Source of the DNA: CAZEAC01 sp964510065
GTDB lineage: Bacteria > Bdellovibrionota_C > UBA2361 > CAIXSY01
Direction: 5' to 3'
DNA length: 17,063 bases
NCBI GenBank assembly: GCA_964510065.1
Contig: CAZEAC010000098.1
Coordinates: 1 to 17,063, forward strand
A program made the translations under genes and the position numbers. The notes under the pieces were generated by a model, which had not been told where the DNA came from, searched no databases, and worked only from the letters and a program-made list of their open reading frames with translations. Every line of letters begins with the position of its first letter. The first letter of the stretch is position 1. This document shows, one piece after another, positions 6,524-14,900 of the stretch.

Positions 6524-7834
6524 ATGGCAAGTGAAATCAAGATGCCCCAGCTTAGCGATACCATGCACTCGGGGAAGATCCTCGGCTGGATGAAGAAAGA
6601 AGGCGATCAGGTTAATCGAGGCGACGTGCTCGCTGAAGTTGAGACTGACAAAGCCAATCTGCAGATTGAAGCCTTTCAACAGGGCACTCTTCTTAAAATA
6701 GTAGTGCCGGTCAATCAAACCGCGGATGTCGGGTCGGTGATTGCATACATCGGTCAGGCCGGCGAAAGTGTCGCCGCTTCTTCGGGAACCGCTCTTGCCA
6801 CGCCGAAGCCAACGGTAAGTCCATCCCTCACTAACGGTACCGCGCAGGCAGCAGCCAGCACGCCTGCCCATCGGCAGCCAGCTCCCGTACCTTCTATGCC
6901 CCCGGCTCCTGTGGCACATGGCGAAAGCAGTGGGCGAATCAAGGCCTCACCGCTCGCTCGAAAAATCGCCGAGCAGAAGAATATTGATTTGAGCATCGTG
7001 CAAGGGTCAGGCCCCCTCGGTCGCATTGTCAAAAAAGATGTTGAATCGGCCACACCTGGCCGATCCGGGATCTCTGCAAATGCCGCCTTAAGCTCTGCAG
7101 TGGAAAGAGGCGCCGCACATCCAGCCGCGCTCGAGCGGCCGGCGAGTTCTGGTACAGGCACGCTTACGCCACTTACAAAGATGCGCGAAACCATCGCTCG
7201 AAGGATGCAGGAGAGCGTTACCACCTCACCGCATTTCTACATGACGAGCGAAATTTCAATGCGCGAAGCAATGAAACTGCGCGAGCTTCTAAAGGAGCGC
7301 GAGGAATTTAAAGGCATTAGTGTTAATCACTTAGTAATTAAGGCAGCAGCGTATGCGCTACAACATGAGCCACGAGTTAATTGCGCAGTACGTGAAAATC
7401 AGCTGTACCAGCCTGCACAGATAAATATTGGCATTATCACTGCTGTCGATGATGGCATCCTTATTCGAGTTGTGCGTGACGCTAATCTGCTGCCCCTTAA
7501 GGATCTTGTATTCGAAGCACGCGCTGCGGTTGAACGCGCCCGCGCGGGACGCCCAAATTCAACTGATTTAAGTGGCGGTACTTTCAGCATTTCAAATATG
7601 GGGATGTTTGATGTCGACAGCTTTACCGCAATAATTAATCCAGGCCAGGGCGCAGTGCTCGCAGTCAGCTCAGTAAAAGAGCGGGTAATTGCCGAACAAG
7701 GACAAGCAGTTGTCGGCCTTCAAATGAAGGTAACCCTCTCAGTAGATCACCGCATCATAGATGGTGTGATGGCCGGAACATTCCTTAAGCATTTCAAGGC
7801 AGCGCTCGAAACCCCAGCACTTCTGCTGCTGTAA
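6524..7834 (+). CDS. pdhC: Dihydrolipoamide acetyltransferase, E2 of pyruvate dehydrogenase type
   Basis: E2 core of a 2-oxoacid dehydrogenase complex, 436 residues. It carries the acyl group on a lipoyl arm and transfers it to coenzyme A, in the cytoplasm. Domains: lipoyl domain (about 1-78) with the lipoyl lysine K43 in VETDKANL; an Ala/Pro-rich flexible linker; a peripheral-subunit-binding domain (about 137-175, KASPLARKIAEQKNIDL to GRIVKKDVESA); a second linker; and the catalytic acyltransferase domain (about 213-436) with the active-site motif DHRIIDG (H409, D413). One lipoyl domain is normal for many bacteria. The ATG at 6524 has GGAG 10 nt upstream and begins the standard MASEIKMPQLSDTM. 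Pyruvate rather than another 2-oxoacid is the likeliest substrate. The E1 and E3 genes are not in the window. Confidence 0.93.
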   Translation: MASEIKMPQLSDTMHSGKILGWMKKEGDQVNRGDVLAEVETDKANLQIEAFQQGTLLKIVVPVNQTADVGSVIAYIGQAGESVAASSGTALATPKPTVSPSLTNGTAQAAASTPAHRQPAPVPSMPPAPVAHGESSGRIKASPLARKIAEQKNIDLSIVQGSGPLGRIVKKDVESATPGRSGISANAALSSAVERGAAHPAALERPASSGTGTLTPLTKMRETIARRMQESVTTSPHFYMTSEISMREAMKLRELLKEREEFKGISVNHLVIKAAAYALQHEPRVNCAVRENQLYQPAQINIGIITAVDDGILIRVVRDANLLPLKDLVFEARAAVERARAGRPNSTDLSGGTFSISNMGMFDVDSFTAIINPGQGAVLAVSSVKERVIAEQGQAVVGLQMKVTLSVDHRIIDGVMAGTFLKHFKAALETPALLLL

Positions 7835-7849
7835 GCCCACGGAGAATCG

Positions 7850-8758
7850 ATGGCCATTGATGTTCCTAGAAATTCGGAAACGCCCCTAATAAAGCCGCGC
7901 TGGCTTAAGGTGAAAGCGCCTGGCTCGCCCGAGTATTTAGAAACAAGAAATATTGTTACCTCACTTAAGCTGCACACCGTGTGCGAAGAAGCTCGCTGTC
8001 CAAATATTGGCGAGTGCTGGTCCCATCACACCGCCACCTTTATGATTATGGGCGATCTGTGCACTCGCAAATGCCATTTTTGCGCGGTAAAGAAGGGCGA
8101 TAGCTCTTCATTGCAAGCGCTCGATCCCTATGAGCCTGATCGCGTCGGTCTTGCCGTGCGCGATCTTAAACTTAAACATGCGGTAATAACCTCGGTCGAT
8201 AGAGATGATGTCGCCGACAATGGAGCGCAGCATTTCGTCAAAACTGTGCAATCGATTCGACGAAACGCACCGGGCTGCAAAATTGAATTATTAATTCCGG
8301 ATCTTAAAGGTTCGCAGAAGGATCTGCTTACTATCATGGCAGGCGGAATCGATGTCTTAAATCACAACGTCGAGACCGTGCCAAGACTCTATAAGAAAGT
8401 TCGCCCCGGCGCGGGCTATATCCGATCGCTTAGCATTCTACGGTGGGCAAAGCAGGCGAGTCCTCAGACACTCACTAAATCTGGAATTATGGTCGGCCTT
8501 GGCGAAACTAAGGATGAGGTGTTTGCGCTCATGGATGATCTTCGCGCAAGCGGCGTGAATATCATGACAATTGGCCAGTATCTTCGCCCGTCCGAGCGCC
8601 AACTTCCCGTACGCGCGTTTGTTACCCCTGAAGAGTTTGCAGAATATGAGGCGGAGGGGCTCGCCCGTGGATTCTCCTTTGTCGAGTCGGGACCGCTTGT
8701 GCGAAGCTCGTACCATGCCTGGAAGCACACCGTTAATCAGCAGGTCGTCGCAGAGTAA
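7850..8758 (+). CDS. lipA: Lipoyl synthase
   Basis: Radical-SAM lipoyl synthase, 302 residues. It inserts two sulfurs into protein-bound octanoyl groups, making the lipoyl cofactor of E2 and related proteins. Both iron-sulfur sites are complete: the auxiliary cluster cysteines C45, C50 and C56 (CEEARCPNIGEC) and the SAM cluster C71, C75 and C78 (CTRKCHFC). The C-terminal RSSYHA (285-290) supplies the serine ligand of the auxiliary cluster. VDRDD, HNVET, GIMVGLGET and QYLRPS are typical family blocks. Length is normal and the protein looks functional. It begins 15 bp after pdhC, with GGAG 5 nt before the ATG, so cofactor enzyme and substrate are co-transcribed. No lipB or lplA is in the window. 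Confidence 0.96.
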   Translation: MAIDVPRNSETPLIKPRWLKVKAPGSPEYLETRNIVTSLKLHTVCEEARCPNIGECWSHHTATFMIMGDLCTRKCHFCAVKKGDSSSLQALDPYEPDRVGLAVRDLKLKHAVITSVDRDDVADNGAQHFVKTVQSIRRNAPGCKIELLIPDLKGSQKDLLTIMAGGIDVLNHNVETVPRLYKKVRPGAGYIRSLSILRWAKQASPQTLTKSGIMVGLGETKDEVFALMDDLRASGVNIMTIGQYLRPSERQLPVRAFVTPEEFAEYEAEGLARGFSFVESGPLVRSSYHAWKHTVNQQVVAE

Positions 8759-9917
8759 TTCATCAGCGCTCGGCAGTTTTGTCAGAATTGTCTGCGCGGT
8801 AGCGTACCTCGTCGCAATTCTAATGTCCCTTCCACTCTGGAGTGACAATCGCCTCTATCCAAAAGCTGCACTGTTTGCGCAGTTTACGCCCGCACCTATC
8901 GTCTCCGTAGGCATGGTATTGGTATTTATAGGAAGTCTATTAAGCTTACTGTTTTTCACACGGGCTAGAAATCTTTTTATAGCGCTTCAATTTCTTGCCT
9001 TTTCACTCCTTGCTATCGCCGACCAGTCTCGGTTGCAGCCTTGGGCCTATCTTTATTCCCTCATTCTGCTTCTCCAAATTCCCAAGACTGACGATCGCAA
9101 GTACCGTGCGATGCTCTGCTGGATATTCGCCGCTGTATATTTCTGGAGCGGCATTCACAAATTAAACGTCTCCTTCATTTTCCAGATTTTTCCTCTGGTC
9201 ATGGGCAACTTCATGTCAGCTATCCCGCCTGAAATGCTGCCCGAAGCGGCGATTACGGCGGTGCTATTCGAGGCCGGCGCGGGCTTGCTCCTACTTGTTC
9301 CCTGTTACCAACGCATTGCCGCAATCTTTTTAATGCTTATGCATGCGATGATTCTGGTCTGTCTGGGACCGTTTGGACGTTCTTTCAATTCGGTAATCTG
9401 GCCCTGGAATATTGCGATGATGTTGCTGCTTGCACGCATATTTGTGTTCTCGGCTCCGGCTCTGCCTGCGCTTCATCCGAGAAATTTTTCCGCGCTGAAT
9501 CTTGTGGTGTGGACTCTTTTTGTCATAATGCCGGCGTTCAGCTTTGTGGACCGCTGGGACAGCTATCTCTCCTTCGCGCTTTATTCACCGGACGTAGTGT
9601 ATGGAGAGTTGCGACTCGACGAAGGCGAACGAGAAAAACTTGCGCCGCCACTTCGCAGACTGGCCATAGCGCTGACCGGTACTACGACAGTGGCGCTTCC
9701 TTTTAATGCCTGGAGCTATGGCGAACTTAATGTACCGACAATCCCAGAGCCGCGAGTCTATCGCGCACTCGCCAGAAGCGTGTGTCGGCAATATATCGGC
9801 ATAAAGAGTCTTCGCTTAGTATTGCGAAGCAAACCACATTGGAAGACAGCTGAAACAACCGAGAGCTCAACGAGCTGCGAGGAGCTAGGGATTGTACGCG
9901 GCGCGCACAATCCCTAG
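8715..9917 (+). CDS. Polytopic membrane protein, HTTM-like in appearance
   Basis: A 400-residue inner-membrane protein with about eight hydrophobic helices between residues 20 and 285, then a soluble C-terminal tail of about 115 residues. The segment YFWSGIHKLN followed by further helices recalls HTTM/vitamin-K-carboxylase-like and DoxX-like membrane proteins, but the resemblance is loose and I give no function. The frame is open upstream to 8571 inside lipA. I chose the ATG at 8715, which overlaps lipA by 44 bp, because earlier starts would encode a polar extension shadowing lipA. No good ribosome-binding site is visible, so translation may be coupled to lipA. Its final codons lie in a strong hairpin (9885-9917). 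Confidence 0.75.
   Translation: MPGSTPLISRSSQSNSSALGSFVRIVCAVAYLVAILMSLPLWSDNRLYPKAALFAQFTPAPIVSVGMVLVFIGSLLSLLFFTRARNLFIALQFLAFSLLAIADQSRLQPWAYLYSLILLLQIPKTDDRKYRAMLCWIFAAVYFWSGIHKLNVSFIFQIFPLVMGNFMSAIPPEMLPEAAITAVLFEAGAGLLLLVPCYQRIAAIFLMLMHAMILVCLGPFGRSFNSVIWPWNIAMMLLLARIFVFSAPALPALHPRNFSALNLVVWTLFVIMPAFSFVDRWDSYLSFALYSPDVVYGELRLDEGEREKLAPPLRRLAIALTGTTTVALPFNAWSYGELNVPTIPEPRVYRALARSVCRQYIGIKSLRLVLRSKPHWKTAETTESSTSCEELGIVRGAHNP
9885..9917. terminator. Strong stem-loop over the stop codon, possible bidirectional terminator
   Basis: CTAGGGATTGT (9885-9895) and ACAATCCCTAG (9907-9917) are perfect 11-bp complements. After one A/C mismatch the stem can continue with three more G-C pairs to a GGC loop. 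It contains the last codons and stop of the membrane-protein gene and faces a convergent gene 59 bp away. A smaller hairpin (CGAA/TTCG, 9922-9932) follows. There is no T-run, so intrinsic termination is uncertain, though the position suits one. Confidence 0.5.
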
Positions 9918-9976
9918 GGGCCGAAGCCTTCGCCTCTACTACCTGTCGTAGCTTGAATTATTTGTGGCGCAGGCTC

Positions 9977-11647
9977 CTAACGCTCCTTCCTCTTCAAAAG
10001 ATTTTGCACCCGCTTCAAAAGCAGCTTTCGCTGAATGGTTTTTTCGCAGTATTCGTCCGCGCCAAGGTCGAGGAGTTTATACTCTTTATCAGTGTCATTA
10101 AGCACAGTCAGCACTAAAATCGGAAGATTCTGAAAACGGGGATCGGCTCGCATCGTCGTAACAAGGACTGAGCCATCCATATTCGGCATCATCAGATCAG
10201 TAATCACAAGGTCGGGACACTCCTGACCTGCCTTTTCAAGAGCTTCGACACCGTCACAGGCAAGTTCAACATCGTAATCAGCCGAACGAAGTACCATGTC
10301 AAGAATACTGCGCTGGTCTTTATCATCTTCGACTATAAGCACCAGCGGCTTCTCACGTTTCTTCGCGCGTACTGAACCGAAAAGCGGCCCGTCTTCTATA
10401 AGCGAGTCACTGGGATTACCGGTATAGGCTCCCCTTCCTAGCAATGGCTTGGGTGATGACCCATCCTTAGACTCGAAAAAGTCGCCTCGCATATCGCTCA
10501 AACTGTCAGGCTCCTCGGGTTGAGCTTTGCTCATAACTGCCGAATACGCACCCGGGAGAGATTGTACCAATGGAAAAAGCGCCTCAAACGTGGTGCGTCC
10601 GCGCAGGCACTTGTGTGCTCCATCCTCGAACAGCGAGCGCGTGCCCTTAGGATAGAGTAACTCAAGAAGAGGTTCTTGCCCCACGCCATCATGCAACGCG
10701 GCGAGAACAGCACTATCCACTTCGGCAACGCTCTGCACCAAAATTGTCCCCAGATAACCGGAATCACTGCATCGCGCACAACCGCGTCCGACGAGATACG
10801 TGTAGCTCCCTTTGGGCCGAATTGATTCGGGAATTGCTTTTAAAGAATCGGTACTTAGCGGCGCAGCGCGCCCACAGCTAGGGCACACTCGTTTTACCGC
10901 GCCTTGCGCTACCGCACCGCGAAGAAGCAATGGCCGAGGGTCCCTTGCCCAGTCGCGCACCTTCAGCAACCCTTCAGTTGCATCATCGCCAGGAGTGCTC
11001 ATGATCACGAGATTACTCTTGGCAAAATCAGCTATACTACCACTGTCAATTCCGGAACTGATTTGGCCGGCATAGTGTCCAAAAGACAGCGAAAGCACCG
11101 GAGCAAGCGAAGTGACCAGCGGCTTTGAAGCGGGATTTACAAGGACAAGCACTCCACTTTCATAACTTAGCAATTTCTCGAAACCGGGTTGCGTCACTTC
11201 AAGTTCATCCAGCACACTCTTTACCGAGCGCGAGACTAGCTCATCTATTATCAATTCGCGCGCCTTATTGAGGCCGTTCTCGCGGCTTACTTTGAACCTA
11301 CTCACGGTTTCACGATCGCGGACTGCCGCATGAAAGGAATACGACATTGACGTGAGATCGGGCGGCGGTTGACGTGGAGACGACCACGAGACACGCTCAG
11401 CAAGCCATCCCACAATCGGCATAAACCATGAGGCTTTGAGCGTGGTTGTTTTGAGTATTTTCTTTTCGGCAAGGATATTCACGGAGAGCACCTGCGCGTC
11501 TGCCCGCAATTGAATGGAATCCGAGCCTAGGTGGACAGCTTCATTCAGGACGCGAGAAAGGAATCTCTGAATCTGCAACGAGACCTGTAACCGCTCAAGA
11601 AGCGGGTCAGTCTTACCCGATTGAGTTTCTAGAACTTCCTCTTGCAC
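9977..11647 (-). CDS. Degenerate GspE/PilB-type secretion ATPase fused to a response-regulator receiver
   Basis: A 556-residue two-part protein. Residues about 20-370 follow a type II secretion/type IV pilus assembly ATPase: RVLNEAVHLGSDSIQLRAD resembles the N2 domain start, the zinc site is kept (C255, C258, C290, C293; VCPSCG and CARCSDSGY), and SLFEDGAHKCLRGRTTFEAL matches the family C-terminus. Where the P-loop should be there is VLVNPASKPLVTS, lacking the GxxGxGKT core, and no Walker B or His-box motif is visible, so it is probably not an ATPase. A linker (about 371-430) leads to a receiver domain (about 434-552) that looks intact: acidic E440, D441 and D442, phospho-acceptor D484 in ITDLMMPNMDG, T514 and K536. 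The start is GTG, the first possible after an in-frame stop, with AAGGGG 11 nt upstream. It may be a phosphorylation-controlled partner of a pilus or secretion machine. Confidence 0.82.
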   Translation of the reverse strand: MQEEVLETQSGKTDPLLERLQVSLQIQRFLSRVLNEAVHLGSDSIQLRADAQVLSVNILAEKKILKTTTLKASWFMPIVGWLAERVSWSSPRQPPPDLTSMSYSFHAAVRDRETVSRFKVSRENGLNKARELIIDELVSRSVKSVLDELEVTQPGFEKLLSYESGVLVLVNPASKPLVTSLAPVLSLSFGHYAGQISSGIDSGSIADFAKSNLVIMSTPGDDATEGLLKVRDWARDPRPLLLRGAVAQGAVKRVCPSCGRAAPLSTDSLKAIPESIRPKGSYTYLVGRGCARCSDSGYLGTILVQSVAEVDSAVLAALHDGVGQEPLLELLYPKGTRSLFEDGAHKCLRGRTTFEALFPLVQSLPGAYSAVMSKAQPEEPDSLSDMRGDFFESKDGSSPKPLLGRGAYTGNPSDSLIEDGPLFGSVRAKKREKPLVLIVEDDKDQRSILDMVLRSADYDVELACDGVEALEKAGQECPDLVITDLMMPNMDGSVLVTTMRADPRFQNLPILVLTVLNDTDKEYKLLDLGADEYCEKTIQRKLLLKRVQNLLKRKER

Positions 11648-11966
11648 CTTACAATGTTCCCCTTACGCTGATTAAGTACGGCCAAAGAGTTTATCGGCAA
11701 ATAAAACTGGTCGCTTGAGGCGGCGATCTGCTAAAACGAGATTATAGAGAAGCCGGTCTTTCTCAAGTTTTACGCGTACTTGGCCTCCTCTAGCACCCTG
11801 GGGTAGGATATTCTGGATGTCACCCCGCTCCGAATTATCAACCCGCATCTTTCACCGCTGTCTTGCTGCAGCCAATGCCGGCGAGCAGGGCGGCTCGGCG
11901 CCACACTGTCGCACCGATACGCCGTTTCGGCATACAGCCATTTGGTTCGTAACACGGTAGCACACG
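11648..11966. promoter_or_regulatory. Divergent intergenic region, 319 bp
   Basis: This region separates the receiver fusion (minus) from the TamB-Omp85 gene (plus) and must hold both promoters. On the minus strand there is a perfect TATAAT (11746-11741), but no convincing -35 at 16-18 bp. On the plus strand I found no clear promoter. An imperfect hairpin, TACGCCG-TTT-CGGCATA (11918-11934, one mismatch), sits 33 bp before the plus-strand ATG. I see no convincing small gene or RNA here. Confidence 0.5.
11741..11746 (-). promoter_or_regulatory. Candidate -10 element for the receiver-fusion gene
   Basis: TATAAT on the minus strand, about 94 bp before the GTG start at 11647. No good -35 lies at the usual distance, so it is weak evidence on its own. 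Confidence 0.3.
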
Positions 11967-14900
11967 ATGCCACGAGGTCTTCGACTTACGCTTGTCGGTC
12001 TTGTAGCGGGATTGAGTCTCGGCATTGCCATCAACGCATTCAAACTCTACATCGCGAATACGCTCATAGAGCTTCTGCAGGGCGAAGCGCGTGGCGGTTG
12101 TGACTGTCATCTCGAATACGACTCGCTCACCATTTCGCTGCTCCGGCTTGAAGCACGCGCACGCAACGCACGACTCATCGAGAGTGGTCAGGAGAAGCTT
12201 CGATTTGAAAAAATCGTGGCGGGATTTGAATTGCAGAGCTTCAAAAGCCATACCTTTCTTGTCGATGTAAATCTCTACGATGGTTATTCAATCGGTGTAA
12301 CTCCAAAGAGCGCGACCTATCGCTTTATAGATTTTATGGCGACACCGCCGCCCCCGGAAAGACGCCGGCCCGATCGTTGGCGCACAAAACTTCGTACTTT
12401 GAAAGTCGAGCGGGCTCAAGCTATCGAAGATTTAGGTGATACACGAGTTTTCATGCGCGGCGTATCGATGTCAGTGGATCGCAAAGGAGAAGAGGACTTT
12501 GCGATAATTCCGCGGATCGACGAGATTACCTTGCGCCGCGGCGTCGGCGCCGCTGAATCCAAAGTCACTTTGGGATCACTTCGAGCGTCACTTTTTGTAA
12601 AAGAGCTCTTTACCGCGATGAGCGTCTTGACCTTAGAGCGAAACAAATCCCGGATCTCGGCAAAGGGTACGATGGGTCGAGATGCGCCGCAGGTGCTCGA
12701 TGGGAGCACAGAGTATCTTATTGACCTCGAGGATCTCCTTCATAAGAAGCTCCTTTCAGGTCTGATAAATGGCAGTGCCTCTATCGCAGGCAACCTCGAT
12801 AATCCATATTTCTCAGGTACGCTGACTGTTCCGCCAACTGCACCGCTTAAAGTTAACCTCGCAAGCGATCCTGCCCTCAGCATTGAAAGTTTAGAGACAT
12901 CGTGGAAACTCCGTGGCGGGATAGACTCAGCACTCACCTTGGCGATTCCGTCGCTCACGGCGTATGGTCCGGGGCTCGCAATTGCGAGCAAAGAGCCCTT
13001 AGTGCTCCAGCCGGAAAAGCTCGCAGGCTCAATTACGTTTTCGCTTGATTCACTTACTGTGGGCGGGATTACGCTGAATGGAGTTCGCGGGACGCTCGGC
13101 TTAGGCGGGACGCTTAGTGCGCCACAGTGGTCTTCGGCAATTGACGTCAGGACGCTTTCGACTGCGGGGCTTAGCCTGAACGATCTTTCGTTGACCATAA
13201 AACCGTCGTCACAAGACAGCCTATTTGTCGAAGGCAGGTACTCGCAAAATCAAGAATTGATAACACTTCGCGGAGATGTTTTTCCTGGTGATGCGGTACG
13301 GGCGCGTAAGCTCCAACTTCGTGTTCTTAACGTTCCGCTACGAATACCCGGGGGAAGCGAGTTTCCGCTGCTCAACGGCAGTTTCGACTTTGACGGACCA
13401 CTCACTCCTGATGCGCTCAACGCCAAAGGTGAGATTACAATAAGCAACAAGGATCAGAATATAATAAAAGCTTCGGGACAGCTCGAACGCGGCTCGGCGA
13501 GCGTGCAGATTGTCTCGGCTAACAATCGACTTACCATCGACGGTCAGCTCGACCTGCTTGAGCGTCAACCCTCAAAAATTGTTTACTCTGCGGACAATTT
13601 CGAGCTGCATGGCCTCTTCCCCTCGGTTGAATGTGTCTCGACGTCTTTTGATGGCACATACCAGTTCTCGCCCTCCGCCTGGCGCGCCGGTAGTGGTAGT
13701 TTCAATTTTAGTAAACTTGATGCCGGATGTGATTCGTACCATCTTGCACTTAGCTCACCAGCAAAGATTGTGATTCGAGACGGCGCAATGCAGATTCCCG
13801 CACTCACTTTTACAGGGGAGAATTCCACGGTAAACGTGCAAGGTTCGTTTTCGATCGCCAAGGGATTTGATCTTACCTCAAGAGGTGCGCTCGATTTAAT
13901 AACGCTTGCTTCGGTTTTTCCCGTGGTCGACGAGCTACAAGGGAAATTGCAGACCGAGCTTACTATTCGCGGTCCAGTCACTTCACCGCAACTGAGAGGT
14001 AGCGCTCATTTCCAAGATGCGTTAATTGCCTCCGATGCGGCAAATATCAGTTTGCATGATTTCAGGGGCACTTTGCTCTTTGACCAAGACAAGGTCACAT
14101 TCCAAGATTTCGGCGGAGTGCTTAACGACGGCGATCTGAGAATTGAGGGGATAATCGATCCCTTTAACCTCAATCAATCGACGCTCAAGCTCTCCTGCAA
14201 CAATCTCTTTTTCGCGCCTGACGAGCGCTCTTCAATTGTGGCAAGCGCAGACCTGTCTCTTGCAAGTGGCGAGTTTGGAAAGCCCGTGGTACGGGGGACC
14301 GTAAGATTGGAAAGCGCTGAATTCCAACAGCGTATCAACTTGCAGTCCATGCTCAAAGAACTCACGCAGCTGCTTTTTTCTGCGCCGACAAAATTTAGTT
14401 CGCTCGGCGGTAAGAAACTTCCTGATATTGCTCTGGATCTCAAGGTCGAAGCGCCACAAAACTTGCTGGTCATTATGAATTGGCTCAACGCCGAGCTACG
14501 TGCATCGTTTCAAGTTGTGGGCATGCTTTCAGATCCAATCTTAATAGGTCAGGTCGAGACCTTATCCGGGTGGTTTGAACTTCGTGACCGTCGATTTGAG
14601 GTCACTTCTGGAATTGCCCGATTCCGCTCGGGCTCGTTAGATCCAGAACTTGAAGTATTTAGCGAAGCTCCGATTCGCGCGATAACTGGAGAAACCGTGA
14701 CAGTATATCTCCAGGCAAGCGGCACGCTTTCAGCTCCGCGCATTACTCTCAGCTCTGACCGAAGTTATTCACAGCGCGAGTTGTTCAATTTACTCACCAC
14801 CGGCGGCAGAGTTGATGAAGAAACGCTGATTAACCGGGCCGGGCGAAGTTACTCGCAATTTGAGACTCCCGAAGAGGGCGATCCTATTCTTCTTGATAAG

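Noticed and set aside
8571..8714. Earlier start of the membrane-protein gene inside lipA
   Set aside because: The extra 48 residues are polar and basic shadow translation of lipA codons.
11838..12251. 137-residue open frame on the minus strand at the start of the TamB-Omp85 gene
   Set aside because: It lies opposite a well-supported coding region and its peptide shows no recognisable fold or start signal.
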